This document shows, in pieces, positions 15,872 to 24,798 of a stretch of 64,000 bases of DNA (position 1 is the stretch's first letter; every line of letters starts with the position of its first letter). Made by a program: the position numbers and the translations under genes. The notes beneath the pieces are model-generated. The model saw only the letters and a list, made by a program, of their open reading frames with translations. It did not search any database and was not told the origin of the DNA. This DNA comes from Planctomycetota bacterium (GTDB lineage Bacteria; Planctomycetota; Phycisphaerae; Sedimentisphaerales; Anaerobacaceae), in contig VRUL01000006.1 in NCBI GenBank assembly GCA_019456145.1, forward strand, positions 128,423-192,422, given 5' to 3'.

Positions 15872-17284
15872 TTATTTTACAATCTTTACTTTTCCAAGAT
15901 TGTACCAGCCATCGGTCTGCCTTGAAGAAATAGCGAGTTTAACCTTAGGCTTATTAGACCGTGGATCAAGAATGCCGATTTGCAGGTCATATTTTCCGGG
16001 AGGCATATCGGATGGGACCAAAACGGAATCATCATAAAGGTTGTCGCCCGGCAGCCAGGTTCTGATGTCGGCGTTGGTGGGTAAGATTTCGGTTTTTTCA
16101 TCGCTTTTGATACGAAGAGCGAGAGTAAAATTCTTATAACAGGGCGCAACACCCTTGTTGTCCCACCATGAAGTGAAAGCCAGTTTTCCGTTTATATTCA
16201 CTGTTGCCGGGTAGGTAAACTTGCGAAGGACAAATCTGTATCCCATTTTTCCGAGCCACCTGTTGACCGCAGGCCACCACTCTTTGGGCACTGGTGAGGA
16301 CTTTGCGTTGAAAGAAGAAATGTGCCACTTGAGAGACTCATCGATTATGTGGTCGACGTCCCAGCCCATATCCTTCCAGTGCTGCATGACCCAGCATACC
16401 TCGAGTGTTACGGGAGCTTTTTTCCAGGCGTCCCTGACACCAAAATTTATGATTGCCTGCGGATAATAATCGTTCATGTGTGACCAATTGGCGCTAAATC
16501 CTCCCATATCCCCGAGACAATCGATTCTCCAGCCGACGTCGGCCCTGGAAAGGGCGTAGCTGTTTGTTTTCTTGTCGGTGAGGAGCATAACAAGATGTGT
16601 TTTTTTAAAGGATTCTATATAGGCGTCGACCAGTGCCTGTCTTGTGTTGTCCGTCAATTGAGCGGAGCCCGCACCTTCACCCCATGCACCGACAATCGAA
16701 ACGTCGACGCTTTCGAGGTCCGGGTGACCGTCGTAGCGTTTGCCCATTGTTCTTGTCATTTTTGTGAAATGCCTGACGTAGCGCGGGTCTTCCGGGTCGA
16801 CCTGCCACTTCTTCACCGGCAAATCTTTTCTCTTGCCAACCATTGCGCGATACCAATCAGGGACATCATTCTCGGTTCCTGTGCCGTAGGGTGCGATGCG
16901 CAACATCAGAGTCTGCTGTCTCTGGTGAGCTGTTTTGAGCGCTGTATCTATCAAGTCCCAGCGATATTTGCCCATATTCGGTTCGATGAACTTCCAATAG
17001 ATTCGGAAATAGGCTATCGAGGTCGTCGGATAGTCTTTGTTCCGCAGGTTGCCATCAAATTCCTGATAAACAATGGGCTTGCCCTCGGTCCAGCGTTTAG
17101 CTTGATTTAGGGTATCACCGTTGAATCTTTGAAAAGTCATAAATCCGATTCCTGGATTGGTCAGTATATCGTCGATTTCCTTTGGCCGAACCGTGATAGT
17201 TTCCTGCGCTAAAACCGAAACCAAAGATGCTTCAGTTAAAATGATTGCAATTGATAATACTGCGATTAATCGTGAGATACGCAC
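15872..17284 (-). CDS. secreted DUF4832 glycoside-hydrolase-like protein
   Basis: A 470-residue protein with a signal peptide (LIAVLSIAIILTEASLVSVLA). The body looks like a (beta/alpha)8 barrel: NPGIGFMTFQRFNG, YFRIYWKFIEPNMGKYRWDLID (as in GH5/GH42 strand 2), LMLRIAPYG, then VDVSIVGAWGEGAGS, which is where catalytic acids usually sit. The C-terminal 130 residues form the beta domain DUF4832 (AFTSWWDNKGVAPCYKNFTLAL, LPSDMPPGKYDLQIGILD-like). Related proteins degrade polysaccharides, but the activity is unproven. It diverges from the nitrilase gene. Confidence 0.78.
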   Translation of the reverse strand: MRISRLIAVLSIAIILTEASLVSVLAQETITVRPKEIDDILTNPGIGFMTFQRFNGDTLNQAKRWTEGKPIVYQEFDGNLRNKDYPTTSIAYFRIYWKFIEPNMGKYRWDLIDTALKTAHQRQQTLMLRIAPYGTGTENDVPDWYRAMVGKRKDLPVKKWQVDPEDPRYVRHFTKMTRTMGKRYDGHPDLESVDVSIVGAWGEGAGSAQLTDNTRQALVDAYIESFKKTHLVMLLTDKKTNSYALSRADVGWRIDCLGDMGGFSANWSHMNDYYPQAIINFGVRDAWKKAPVTLEVCWVMQHWKDMGWDVDHIIDESLKWHISSFNAKSSPVPKEWWPAVNRWLGKMGYRFVLRKFTYPATVNINGKLAFTSWWDNKGVAPCYKNFTLALRIKSDEKTEILPTNADIRTWLPGDNLYDDSVLVPSDMPPGKYDLQIGILDPRSNKPKVKLAISSRQTDGWYNLGKVKIVK

Positions 17285-17408
17285 GACAACTTTTCCCTTC
17301 GGTATTAGCGCAAAAAAACTTACGAGGTTTACTTGACCCTAAAGTTCAAGGGGATTATAGTTTCTGTCTGAGATTTTGTCAATATTGGATTTCGAAGGTT
17401 CAGGACAA

Positions 17409-18170
17409 ATGCCGAATATAAGAATTGCTATGGCCCAGATATTTTCACTTGACGGTGACCGCAGCGGCAACTTTGTACGAATTGAGAACGCGATTCGGGA
17501 GGCAAAAGATGGCGGGGCTGATATTATTTGTTTTCCTGAGATGGTGATATTGGGCTGGGTAAATCCTGATGCATACGAGAGAGCATGTCCGATTCCAGGT
17601 GAGGATTCGGTGCGTTTTTGCGAATTAGCTAAAAAATATGAAATTTTTCTCTGCGCCGGTTTAGCGGAAAAGTACGGAACGAATCTGTATGATTCGGCAG
17701 TGTTAATTGATGATAAAGGGCGGATTGTCCTTAAACACCGTAAGATCAATATATTGACGGAACTGATGACTCGGCCCTACAGACCGGGCAAAGAGATCAA
17801 TGCGGTGGAAACTAAATATGGTAAAATCGGGCTGCTAATCTGTGCGGATACACATAAAGATGACATTTTAGAGCGTATGGCCGAGTTGAAACCGGACTTG
17901 CTGCTGGTTCCATATGGATATGCAGAGCAAGAGGAGAACTGGCCTGAACATGGTAAAGAGCTTGAGAAAGTGGTCAAAGAAGCGGGGCGGAAAACCGGAG
18001 CTGCGGTGGTTGGGACCAATCTTGTCGGTGAAATAACAAAAGGACCGTGGAAAGGCCGAATATTCGGTGGACAGAGCGTTGCGGCCGATAAAAACGGCAA
18101 AACACTTATAATTTGCGCAGACCGGGACCGGGATATCAAGATTGTTTCGGTCAGGACAGGGCGAAAATAA
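17409..18170 (+). CDS. carbon-nitrogen hydrolase (nitrilase superfamily)
   Basis: A 253-residue amidase-type enzyme hydrolysing non-peptide C-N bonds. The catalytic triad is readable: Glu in IICFPEMVILG, Lys in VLKHRKINIL and Cys in GLLICADTHKDD. The N-terminus IRIAMAQIFSLDGDRSGNF is typical. ATG 17409 is preferred, with AGGA just upstream; the frame is open to a TTG at 17376. It diverges from the DUF4832 gene and precedes tatA by 140 bp; a strong promoter in that gap separates the two units. Substrate unknown. Confidence 0.85.
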   Translation: MPNIRIAMAQIFSLDGDRSGNFVRIENAIREAKDGGADIICFPEMVILGWVNPDAYERACPIPGEDSVRFCELAKKYEIFLCAGLAEKYGTNLYDSAVLIDDKGRIVLKHRKINILTELMTRPYRPGKEINAVETKYGKIGLLICADTHKDDILERMAELKPDLLLVPYGYAEQEENWPEHGKELEKVVKEAGRKTGAAVVGTNLVGEITKGPWKGRIFGGQSVAADKNGKTLIICADRDRDIKIVSVRTGRK

Positions 18171-18253
18171 GTCAAGATTTGATTGAAGGCAGATTATTGT
18201 AGAGGTGCTGCGGGTGGAGAAAATACTACAAAAAAAGAAGATTTCTAATGGGG

Positions 18254-18283
18254 TTGACAAAGCAGCCCGGATGCTGTTATAAT
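18254..18283 (+). promoter_or_regulatory. consensus sigma-70-type promoter for tatA
   Basis: TTGACA (18254-18259), an 18-bp spacer, TATAAT (18278-18283), both boxes perfect. The start of transcription would be near 18290, just before the AAAGGAG ribosome site. Confidence 0.75.
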
Positions 18284-18310
18284 ACTTTGAATGAATAAAA
18301 GGAGACTTAT

Positions 18311-18586
18311 ATGACTGGATATATCCACTATCTTGGATTTTGGACGCCGGGTCCGATTGAGCTTGCGGTTATTGCTGTTGTCGCTCTTTTGATATTCGGC
18401 AGAAGGCTCCCGGAAATCGCCCGCAATATCGGTAAGAGCATGACCGAATTCAAAAAGGGCATTAACGAAGCCAAAGAAACCAAAGACGATATCGTACAAG
18501 ACGTCAAAAAGGTCGGTGACGACATAATAGATGAAGCCAAGGACGCCGCCGGGCTAAACGAAGATGATACGATGGGTGCTGATTGA
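18311..18586 (+). CDS. tatA: twin-arginine translocase subunit TatA
   Basis: A 91-residue pore-forming Tat subunit. It has a short periplasmic end, one membrane helix ([15 protein letters not shown]), the [16 protein letters not shown] hinge and amphipathic helix, and an acidic/lysine-rich cytoplasmic tail. An AAAGGAG ribosome site and a perfect promoter precede it. tatC follows after about 50 bp. The system would export at least two cofactor proteins encoded here, the FAD oxidoreductase at 4007 and the Gfo/Idh protein at 23176, both with RRDF motifs. A TatB role cannot be excluded, since many non-proteobacteria use one bifunctional TatA. Confidence 0.92.
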   Translation: MTGYIHYLGFWTPGPIELAVIAVVALLIFGRRLPEIARNIGKSMTEFKKGINEAKETKDDIVQDVKKVGDDIIDEAKDAAGLNEDDTMGAD

Positions 18587-18644
18587 TTATTGGTAATTGA
18601 TAATCCAGATAACCATTTATCAATAATCAGTGATCAATTTTAAT
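18587..18644. repeat. hairpin between tatA and tatC
   Basis: TGATTATTG-gtaat-TGATAA on the left pairs imperfectly with TTATCAATAATCA on the right across the tatA-tatC gap. It may tune the ratio of the two subunits or be an AT-rich dispersed repeat. Confidence 0.4.
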
Positions 18645-19700
18645 ATGGGCGAGAGCAATAATAAAGAAGGCCTTTTTGACTCCACAATGAGCCTTGGTGA
18701 CCACCTCGAAGAATTGCGAATGCGGATGATTCGCGCGCTTCTTGGGCTGGGGATTGGTTGTGTAATCTGCTTATTTTTCGGCCGCGGCATAATAAGATTT
18801 ATGCAAGGACCATATGATGATTCAACTGCCAAGCTTCTGTTCAACATTGACCTGGATTTCCAGTCAGATTTAGACCAAGGCACTATGACGGAAGGCCTGC
18901 GGCAGGAATTAAGGAATAAAGGGGTGGTACTGTCTGCCGAGGTCAAAGTGAAACGGCAGGGGTATCTGTTCAGCAGCAGTAGATGGCTGATCGACGACGG
19001 TGTAGACAGCCGATATTGCGCCAAGAGAGAGATAGTGAAGGTCAAGAAAGAAGGGGACGAGGTCAAGGAAGAGGAGGATGAGGTCAAGGAAGAGGAGGTC
19101 CGACTAAACATTTATAAACTAAAGCCGCTCCAGGTAATTGCGGTAGCGGCCGGGCTTATCAGCTTTATAAAGATCTCTTTAATTGCGGGGCTGTTACTCT
19201 CATCTCCATGGGTTTTTTATCAATTGTGGATGTTTGTTGCCGCGGGGCTATATCCGCACGAAAAACGGTACGTTAATATCGCAGCGCCTTTTTCAGCAGT
19301 ATTATTCGTAGGCGGGGCACTGTTTTTTCTAATCGTTGTTGCGCCTTTGACTCTGAAATTTCTGGTATCGTTCAATCAGAGAATACTAGATGTAAATTCG
19401 CAATTTACCTTTCAGAACTACATTTCTTTTGTTAGTCACCTTATGTTGGTTTTCGGATTGGCTTTTCAAACGCCGACGGCCATTTTCTTTTTGAACAGGA
19501 CGGGCCTGGTTTCAGTTGCTGCGCTGAATAAATCGAGAAAATTTGTCATTCTGGCGATTTTTGTAGTAGCGGCTATGGCCACACCCCCTGACGTAATCTC
19601 CCAGGTGACTCTGGCTGTGCCGCTGTACCTGCTGTTTGAATTAGGGATACTGCTAAGTTACATCGCCACTCTACGAAAGAAATCACGAGACAGCCGGTGA
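18645..19700 (+). CDS. tatC: twin-arginine translocase subunit TatC with large loop insertion
   Basis: A 351-residue Tat signal receptor. The N-terminus MSLGDHLEELRMRMIRALLG is the classical TatC signature; later helices carry LLSSPWVFYQLWMFVAAGLYPHEKRY and TPPDVISQVTLAVPLYLLFELGI. Between helix 1 and helix 2 about 110 extra residues form a charged periplasmic segment; within it DEVKEEE occurs twice in tandem, from a 21-bp duplication near 19060. TatC is usually about 250 residues, so this insert explains the size. No clear ribosome site: ATG 18645 and GTG 18630 are alternatives. Tat dependence is visible in nearby substrates. Confidence 0.9.
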   Translation: MGESNNKEGLFDSTMSLGDHLEELRMRMIRALLGLGIGCVICLFFGRGIIRFMQGPYDDSTAKLLFNIDLDFQSDLDQGTMTEGLRQELRNKGVVLSAEVKVKRQGYLFSSSRWLIDDGVDSRYCAKREIVKVKKEGDEVKEEEDEVKEEEVRLNIYKLKPLQVIAVAAGLISFIKISLIAGLLLSSPWVFYQLWMFVAAGLYPHEKRYVNIAAPFSAVLFVGGALFFLIVVAPLTLKFLVSFNQRILDVNSQFTFQNYISFVSHLMLVFGLAFQTPTAIFFLNRTGLVSVAALNKSRKFVILAIFVVAAMATPPDVISQVTLAVPLYLLFELGILLSYIATLRKKSRDSR

Positions 19701-19752
19701 TAAGCCCGGCATCCTGAAGTTACTCAGTCCCGATTATGTAATGCTACTGTGA

Positions 19753-21159
19753 CTAATCGAGGACGACCTTGTCCTGATATTCGGGAACGGAGGCTTTCCA
19801 GCCGGTTTGCTCTCTAATGTAGTTACCAAAACTGCGTGCGCTTTCTGTCTCGCCGTGTACGACGAAGACGCCCCTTGGAGGCGCCTCCAATTCTTTTAGC
19901 CAATCGAGCAGCTCGTCTCTGTCGGCGTGTGCAGAAAAGCCATGTATTCGTACTATTTTCGCTTTTATACTGCGTTTTTCACCAAGTATCCGGACCTTTT
20001 TGATCCCATCCACAATGGATCTTCCGAGTGTGCCAACCGCCTGATAGCCCACAAACATTATCGTGTTATTTGGTTGCGAGATGTTATTAACCAGGTGAAA
20101 CTTTACTCTTCCGCCGGTGCACATTCCTGAGCCTGCTATGACCATAACGGTCCCATTTACATCGTTGATTGCCTTTGATTCGTTAGCAGTACCTGCCATT
20201 TGCAGCCCCGAGAGTTCGAAAGGGGATTTATGTCGTTTGATAAATTCGGTCATCTCTTTATCAAACAATTCCGGGTGATGCTTAAAAACCTTTGTAATCC
20301 TTGATGCCATGGGGCTGTCTAAAAAGACCTTAAACTCCGGAATAATATTTTTCAGCCGCAGCTCGTTTATGTAATATAACATCTCCTGAGAGCGTTCGAG
20401 GGCGAAGCTGGGCACGATAATGTTACCGCCGGCTTTTATAGCGGAGTTTATAACCTCACCTATGGCATTTTTTACATCTTTTGTTTCCTCATGTACTCGG
20501 TCGCCGTATGTTGACTCAATGAGAATGTAATCAGCATAATCGAAAACTGTTGGGTCACATACAATTGGCCTGTCCGGCCTGCCGATGTCACCTGAGAACA
20601 AGATGATTCTTTCCTGCCCGTCCTGAAGTACTTTGACCCTTATTATCGAAGAGCCAAGGACATGACCGGCGTCATAAAAAGTTGTTTCCACGCCGTCGCC
20701 AAGATTTACAGATTCTCTGTATTCGACATTCGAAAAAAGCGAACAGCAAGCTTCGGCATCTTCTACAGTATAAAGTGGAACCACCGGATAAGGGCCCTTG
20801 CGACCCTGCCGTTCGTGTCTTTTGCGTTTGTGCTCGGCGTCTTCTTCCTGAATCTTTGCAGAATCCAGCAATATAATCTTGGCAATTTCAGCGGTGGCGG
20901 CAGTACAAAGTATCTTCCCTTTGAATCCTTCCCGAACGAGCTTCGGCAACAGACCACAATGGTCGAGATGGGCGTGAGTTAACAGGACGGCGTCTATGTT
21001 TTTGGGTGGTACAGGGAATGGGTCCCAGTTTCTTTTGCGGAACTGGCGTTCCTGATAGAGACCACAGTCTACGAGAACTTGCGTTCCATTTGCCTCCAGA
21101 AGGTGCCGAGAACCTGTCACATTCTGAACTGCACCGAGAAACTGTAATTTTATTTGCAT
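19753..21159 (-). CDS. beta-CASP metallo-beta-lactamase-fold ribonuclease
   Basis: A 468-residue CPSF73/YSH1-like protein. The metal site is HAHLDHCGLLPKLV, with further ligands in YDAGHVLGSS, FSGDIGRP and the C-terminal IHGFSAHADRDEL and VVHGETESA motifs. The beta-CASP domain lies between. GAGGAAAG precedes the ATG. Bacterial members process RNA 3' ends or act as exo/endonucleases. Located alone between tatC (convergent) and an HTH gene. Immediately upstream of its start a partial copy of the TTTCTAACG repeat pair occupies the promoter region. Confidence 0.9.
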   Translation of the reverse strand: MQIKLQFLGAVQNVTGSRHLLEANGTQVLVDCGLYQERQFRKRNWDPFPVPPKNIDAVLLTHAHLDHCGLLPKLVREGFKGKILCTAATAEIAKIILLDSAKIQEEDAEHKRKRHERQGRKGPYPVVPLYTVEDAEACCSLFSNVEYRESVNLGDGVETTFYDAGHVLGSSIIRVKVLQDGQERIILFSGDIGRPDRPIVCDPTVFDYADYILIESTYGDRVHEETKDVKNAIGEVINSAIKAGGNIIVPSFALERSQEMLYYINELRLKNIIPEFKVFLDSPMASRITKVFKHHPELFDKEMTEFIKRHKSPFELSGLQMAGTANESKAINDVNGTVMVIAGSGMCTGGRVKFHLVNNISQPNNTIMFVGYQAVGTLGRSIVDGIKKVRILGEKRSIKAKIVRIHGFSAHADRDELLDWLKELEAPPRGVFVVHGETESARSFGNYIREQTGWKASVPEYQDKVVLD

Positions 21160-21490
21160 ACTTTCCTCGTTAGAAAACTTCCTAATTAACCTATGTTCTT
21201 ATTTTCCCCGCCGGCATTTCTAACGGGATCTGACCTTACACAATAAAGTGTAATTTCTGCGTACAGATTCTATACATAACAGCACTATTCATCAAGAGAA
21301 TTCCGCAGGCGGATTGAAAGGACAGGAGCAGGATTCTATATTCGGTGTCCGAAGTTCAGAATGCTCCCAGCCAAGCGATATTGTTTTCCGCCAGCACAAA
21401 TGGTGGAGGTTGAACCGGCTAAAAGCGAAAATATGCAATTGATTTGTGAAAAAGGGAGGCTATATAGACACATGCCCGGATGAGATAGTC
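21160..21490. repeat. 331-bp gap with partial dispersed repeat
   Basis: CGTTAGAAA at 21168 and TTTCTAACGGG ending at 21227 form a 9-bp inverted pair matching the 10503-10569 element. The rest shows no ribosome site or coding frame; a promoter for the beta-CASP gene must lie here. Confidence 0.5.
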
Positions 21491-21898
21491 TCATTCCTGG
21501 TCGGGGGAAAATTGCTCCCTTTCCAGGTCAAGCATGCCATATTTTGTGGGTTCAACTATCTTATAGTAATAGGCCAGTTGAGACAAATCATCGGTCCGCA
21601 GAGCTGTGATTAAAGCAATATGCTTTGTGATTTGAAGCTCTTTTAGTGTAGAGCGTATTAGTTCAGGTGTCATTCCCAATCTCTCGCTTAAGACGGGTAC
21701 TTTGAAGCCGGCCACATCGTCTCTATGATAAAATAAATAGGCGTATGTTAGCTTGCTTTCAGACGAAAGGTCAGAGGTGTTTATCAGCTTAAAAGTCAGG
21801 AGTAAATCCCCAATTTGGCCGTGTTTTGGAACCATATGAGCCTCCTTGCGGATAAAGTCTACAAAATCCCTGCATAAGGATAATGTCTTAAACTTCAT
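21491..21898 (-). CDS. winged-helix-like DNA-binding protein
   Basis: A 135-residue protein. AGGGGA lies 8 nt before ATG 21898, favouring it over ATG 21925. The middle reads as a helix-turn-helix of the replication-initiator or MarR type: SESKLTYAYLFYHRDD, then FKVPVLSERLGMTPELIRST, followed by LKELQITKHIALITAL as the wing. It has no membrane segment. Standing alone, it could regulate its own promoter, where a small AGGCAA/TTGCCT inverted repeat (21986-22003) lies. Target genes unknown. Confidence 0.6.
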   Translation of the reverse strand: MKFKTLSLCRDFVDFIRKEAHMVPKHGQIGDLLLTFKLINTSDLSSESKLTYAYLFYHRDDVAGFKVPVLSERLGMTPELIRSTLKELQITKHIALITALRTDDLSQLAYYYKIVEPTKYGMLDLEREQFSPDQE

Positions 21899-21985
21899 AA
21901 TAAATCCCCTGAAATCATTATCCAATTATTGATACAACACAATCCCATTAGTTACATCTAAAGTATAAGATTTGTTTTCTATTTA

Positions 21986-22003
21986 AGGCAAATTTAGTTG
22001 CCT
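21986..22003. promoter_or_regulatory. short inverted repeat upstream of the HTH gene
   Basis: AGGCAA-atttag-TTGCCT, about 90 bp before the HTH gene start. It is the right size for a dimeric repressor operator. Confidence 0.35.
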
Positions 22004-22212
22004 CAAATTATGACAAAAAAAGTCATTTGTCTGTATGCCCGATAACAACCACTTGCCGTAGCTACGAGGCGAAGCTAACGTACTCTTTTTATTGAGTGAA
22101 ATTAGATCTTTTAATTACTGGTGGAAAAGAAGCCTGTAAAGTTTTTTACTAAGTAAGGGATTTGAACAATGAGTTGAGGCTGTTTTGAAGGAGATTTCTT
22201 ACGGTCAGCCTA

Positions 22213-22656
22213 TTAGAATGTTGTCAAATCATACTCCATCTCGAATCTCAGCTTGTGTTCATTCTCTTCATGAGCGAGCCACAGAAACATATCCTTCATT
22301 TCTTCGTTTTGTGCAATTTTGGCCAGTTCTGTATAGAGTTTTACAGAAACATCCTCCTTTTTCATTGCCAAAATAAGTATATCAGCATATTTCATATCCG
22401 GTCGGGCCTCGCCGCCATCAACGTCCTCAGTGATGCCAAGGCTCCCCACATCTTCATCCTGGAGCACAATCCCGACCGCCTTTGCATCTTCCAGCTTTAT
22501 CTTGTGTTCCTGCTCCTCCCTTGCAAAACCTTGAAGGAACTTATGCATCTCGGGTTTGTTCACCTTATGTGACAGGTCGATGTATAGCTGAATTGCCTCA
22601 ATCTCTCTTCCGATTGCAAAATCCAGAATTTCATCATCAGACTTGAAATTATACAT
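22213..22656 (-). CDS. rubrerythrin-like diiron protein
   Basis: A 147-residue ferritin-like four-helix bundle. Metal-ligand motifs appear in pairs: the first Glu in FAIGREIEAIQLYIDL, then AREEQEHKIKLED, the third Glu in ILAMKKEDVSVKLYTEL and the last in LAHEENEHKLRFE. No C-terminal rubredoxin domain, so it is an erythrin-type protein. Such proteins remove hydrogen peroxide or store iron in anaerobes. ATG 22656 follows AAAGG by 7-9 nt; a TTG two codons earlier is less likely. A possible promoter lies about 125 bp upstream. Confidence 0.82.
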   Translation of the reverse strand: MYNFKSDDEILDFAIGREIEAIQLYIDLSHKVNKPEMHKFLQGFAREEQEHKIKLEDAKAVGIVLQDEDVGSLGITEDVDGGEARPDMKYADILILAMKKEDVSVKLYTELAKIAQNEEMKDMFLWLAHEENEHKLRFEMEYDLTTF

Positions 22657-23175
22657 TACCAAGCCTTTGCATTTTTCTATCTACAGTTCAAAAGTTTAAT
22701 ATCTCATCGGCAATTTTACATTGACAGCCGCCTTGGTCGAATTATCCGCTAAAAGTTGTACCGCCTTAGTTAATTTACAAATGTTAATCACGTAACCGAA
22801 GTTTGTCAAGGTTATTTCAAAAAAAGTGTGATTTTGTCCTCAAACAGAGACAGGAGTATAGTTTGTCAGGTTCGAAAGATTGTTACTGCATATAAGACTT
22901 AAGGCAGGTGATAGTTTAAGTGTGGAAAGATGACGAGAAGTCAGCATTTTTGAGCTGGGAAGTACCGTGTTCGTAGGCAGTTAGGGCAGCAGGATCAGTG
23001 TGAAATGGCCTAAAACGGTTGTGATTTTGAGAATATAGTGGTATTGTTTTTTGTATTGCAAGGCTCAATTTTGCAGCCAGACGTTTAATATGGGAAATGA
23101 CGGGTGAGAATATTTTCCTGGCTGTTGAGTGGGAACTCTTAAATGAATTCAGTAATCCTTTAAAGGAGTTGTCCT
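22657..23175. other. intergenic region between divergent genes
   Basis: Contains a probable minus-strand promoter at 22781-22809 and the AAAGGAG ribosome site at its right end. No gene, long repeat or hairpin stood out in the remaining 350 bp. Confidence 0.45.
22781..22809 (-). promoter_or_regulatory. probable promoter of the rubrerythrin-like gene
   Basis: On the minus strand TTGACA, a 17-bp spacer and TAACAT. The transcript would have a leader of about 120 nt. Confidence 0.45.
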
Positions 23176-24459
23176 ATGAAAAATCAAACCGAACTATCAC
23201 GACGTGATTTTGTACGAACCGCACTGAGCACAGGGGTGGCCTTAAGCGCCCCAACGATCCTTGGAGCAACCGCCAAGGGACAAGGCAAGACCTTCAAAGT
23301 GGGGCTCATCGGTTGTGGTGGCCGGGGCCGCGGTGCCGCTGCTGGTTCCCTCGAAGCAGGGAAGATTCTAGGCTTCGACGTTCGGGTTGTTGCCACTGCC
23401 GACTATTTCAAGGATCGGGCACTTCGGGCAGGCAAGCAACTCAAAGTTCCGCCTGAACGCTGCTTCGGCGGTCCGACCAGCTATCAGAAGCTGTTGGAAA
23501 CCGACGTCCAGATTGTCCTGATGGCTACGGCACCTCTGTTTCGGCCGCTGCACCTCGAAGCGGCGGTAAAGGCCGGCAAGCATGTCTTTATCGAAAAACC
23601 GGTTGCCGTCGATCCACCCGGCTGCCGGCGCGTGATTGCCGCAGGCGAAGAAGCCAAAAAGAAGGGACTCGTGATCACGGCCGGTACGGAGATGCGTCAT
23701 GACTGGAACTACATCAAGACCCATCAGGCCGTTGCCGTTGAGAAAGCACTCGGTAGGCTTTACGCGGGCCGCGTCTCGTTTTGTATGGGCCATATGTTCT
23801 GGAAACAACCCATTAATCCCAAGACTGGTGAAGACCTGGTTCGCTCGTGGCAGAACTGGATCACGCTGTCTGGTGACCATCTTGTCGAGCAGCACGTGCA
23901 TAACATCGACGTTGCGAATTGGTTCTGCGGCGGACCGCCGGTCAGCGCAGTTGGATTCGGCGGCCGTGCACGACGCAATGCCGGTGACATGTACGACTTC
24001 TTCAGCGTGGACTATGACTACGGTGACGGTGTGCATATCCACTCGATGTGCCGCCAGGTCAGCGGCTGCTGGAACTGGGTCGGGCATGACTTTGTATACG
24101 AAAAGGGCCGAACGAATGGAAATAACCATCCAAATCCGAAGAAATCACCGATTCCTTCCGACCTGACCAGGGCGCCGAGCAGTCACATTCAGGAGCAAAT
24201 CGATACGCTCTATTATGTCAATAAGGGCCAGCCGATTAACCAGGCGCAGGCTGTAGCGGAGTCTACGGCCACGGCTATCATGGGCCGCATCTCCGCCTAC
24301 ACGGGCCAACAGGTTTCCTGGAAAGAGATAATGTCTGACCCGAGCGTGAATCCCGACCTTTATAACCTGACGCTAAAGCCAATAGCTGAGGACTTCGAGA
24401 AAGGCACGGTCGAAATACCGAAGGAAAACTCTATACTGCTGCCAGGCCGGATGGCATGA
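23176..24459 (+). CDS. Tat-exported Gfo/Idh/MocA-family oxidoreductase
   Basis: A 427-residue NAD(P)-dependent sugar oxidoreductase. AAAGGAG precedes the ATG. The N-terminus has a twin-arginine signal (LSRRDFVRTALSTGVALSAP). The Rossmann motif is KVGLIGCGGRGRGAA; the family motif EKP is in GKHVFIEKPVAVDPPG; VEQHVHNIDVANWFCGG is the substrate-side His motif. Planctomycetes carry many exported members, thought to process sulphated or unusual sugars in the periplasm. GC and codon use look richer than in the neighbours. It depends on the Tat genes encoded 5 kb away. Confidence 0.9.
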   Translation: MKNQTELSRRDFVRTALSTGVALSAPTILGATAKGQGKTFKVGLIGCGGRGRGAAAGSLEAGKILGFDVRVVATADYFKDRALRAGKQLKVPPERCFGGPTSYQKLLETDVQIVLMATAPLFRPLHLEAAVKAGKHVFIEKPVAVDPPGCRRVIAAGEEAKKKGLVITAGTEMRHDWNYIKTHQAVAVEKALGRLYAGRVSFCMGHMFWKQPINPKTGEDLVRSWQNWITLSGDHLVEQHVHNIDVANWFCGGPPVSAVGFGGRARRNAGDMYDFFSVDYDYGDGVHIHSMCRQVSGCWNWVGHDFVYEKGRTNGNNHPNPKKSPIPSDLTRAPSSHIQEQIDTLYYVNKGQPINQAQAVAESTATAIMGRISAYTGQQVSWKEIMSDPSVNPDLYNLTLKPIAEDFEKGTVEIPKENSILLPGRMA

Positions 24460-24535
24460 CAGGCTTAGAAGCGTTTTTTTTCTCAACAGGACCGCGGGCA
24501 AGCCCCATAAGAAGTTCGTAGCCCCACTACTTCGA

Positions 24536-24612
24536 TTTGCGAAGCAAAACAGCGGCGGCCGAATCTGACTTATTTCTAACGGGGCAAGCCGAGCAGAAAG
24601 AGCGTAGCCGGT
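24536..24612 (-). repeat. dispersed element containing a PEP-CTERM remnant
   Basis: The right part reads on the minus strand as TPEPATLFLLGLPR then a stop, a truncated PEP-CTERM sorting signal whose Arg cluster is replaced by the repeat CCCCGTTAGAAAT. The left part holds TTTGCGAAGCAAAAC, shared with 29598-29612. No upstream exported domain is attached, so this is a scrap, not a gene. Confidence 0.6.
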
Positions 24613-24798
24613 TCGGGAGTAAGTACCATAGAGTCATTCCCTCTGGCGCGGAGGTGTATGAGCAGCAAATCCAAGCCGGTACAAGACCTACAGTTGACGC
24701 TTTATGCTTGCAAAGGTAATTTATGGCGACTATAATGATATTCCCTAAATGAACATTATCTCTCCATGGTTACGAACAATAGGAGGAGGATACAAGGT

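Noticed and set aside
24541-24719. Short plus-strand frame through the PEP-CTERM remnant
   Set aside because: No start region or domain; the sense text is on the minus strand.
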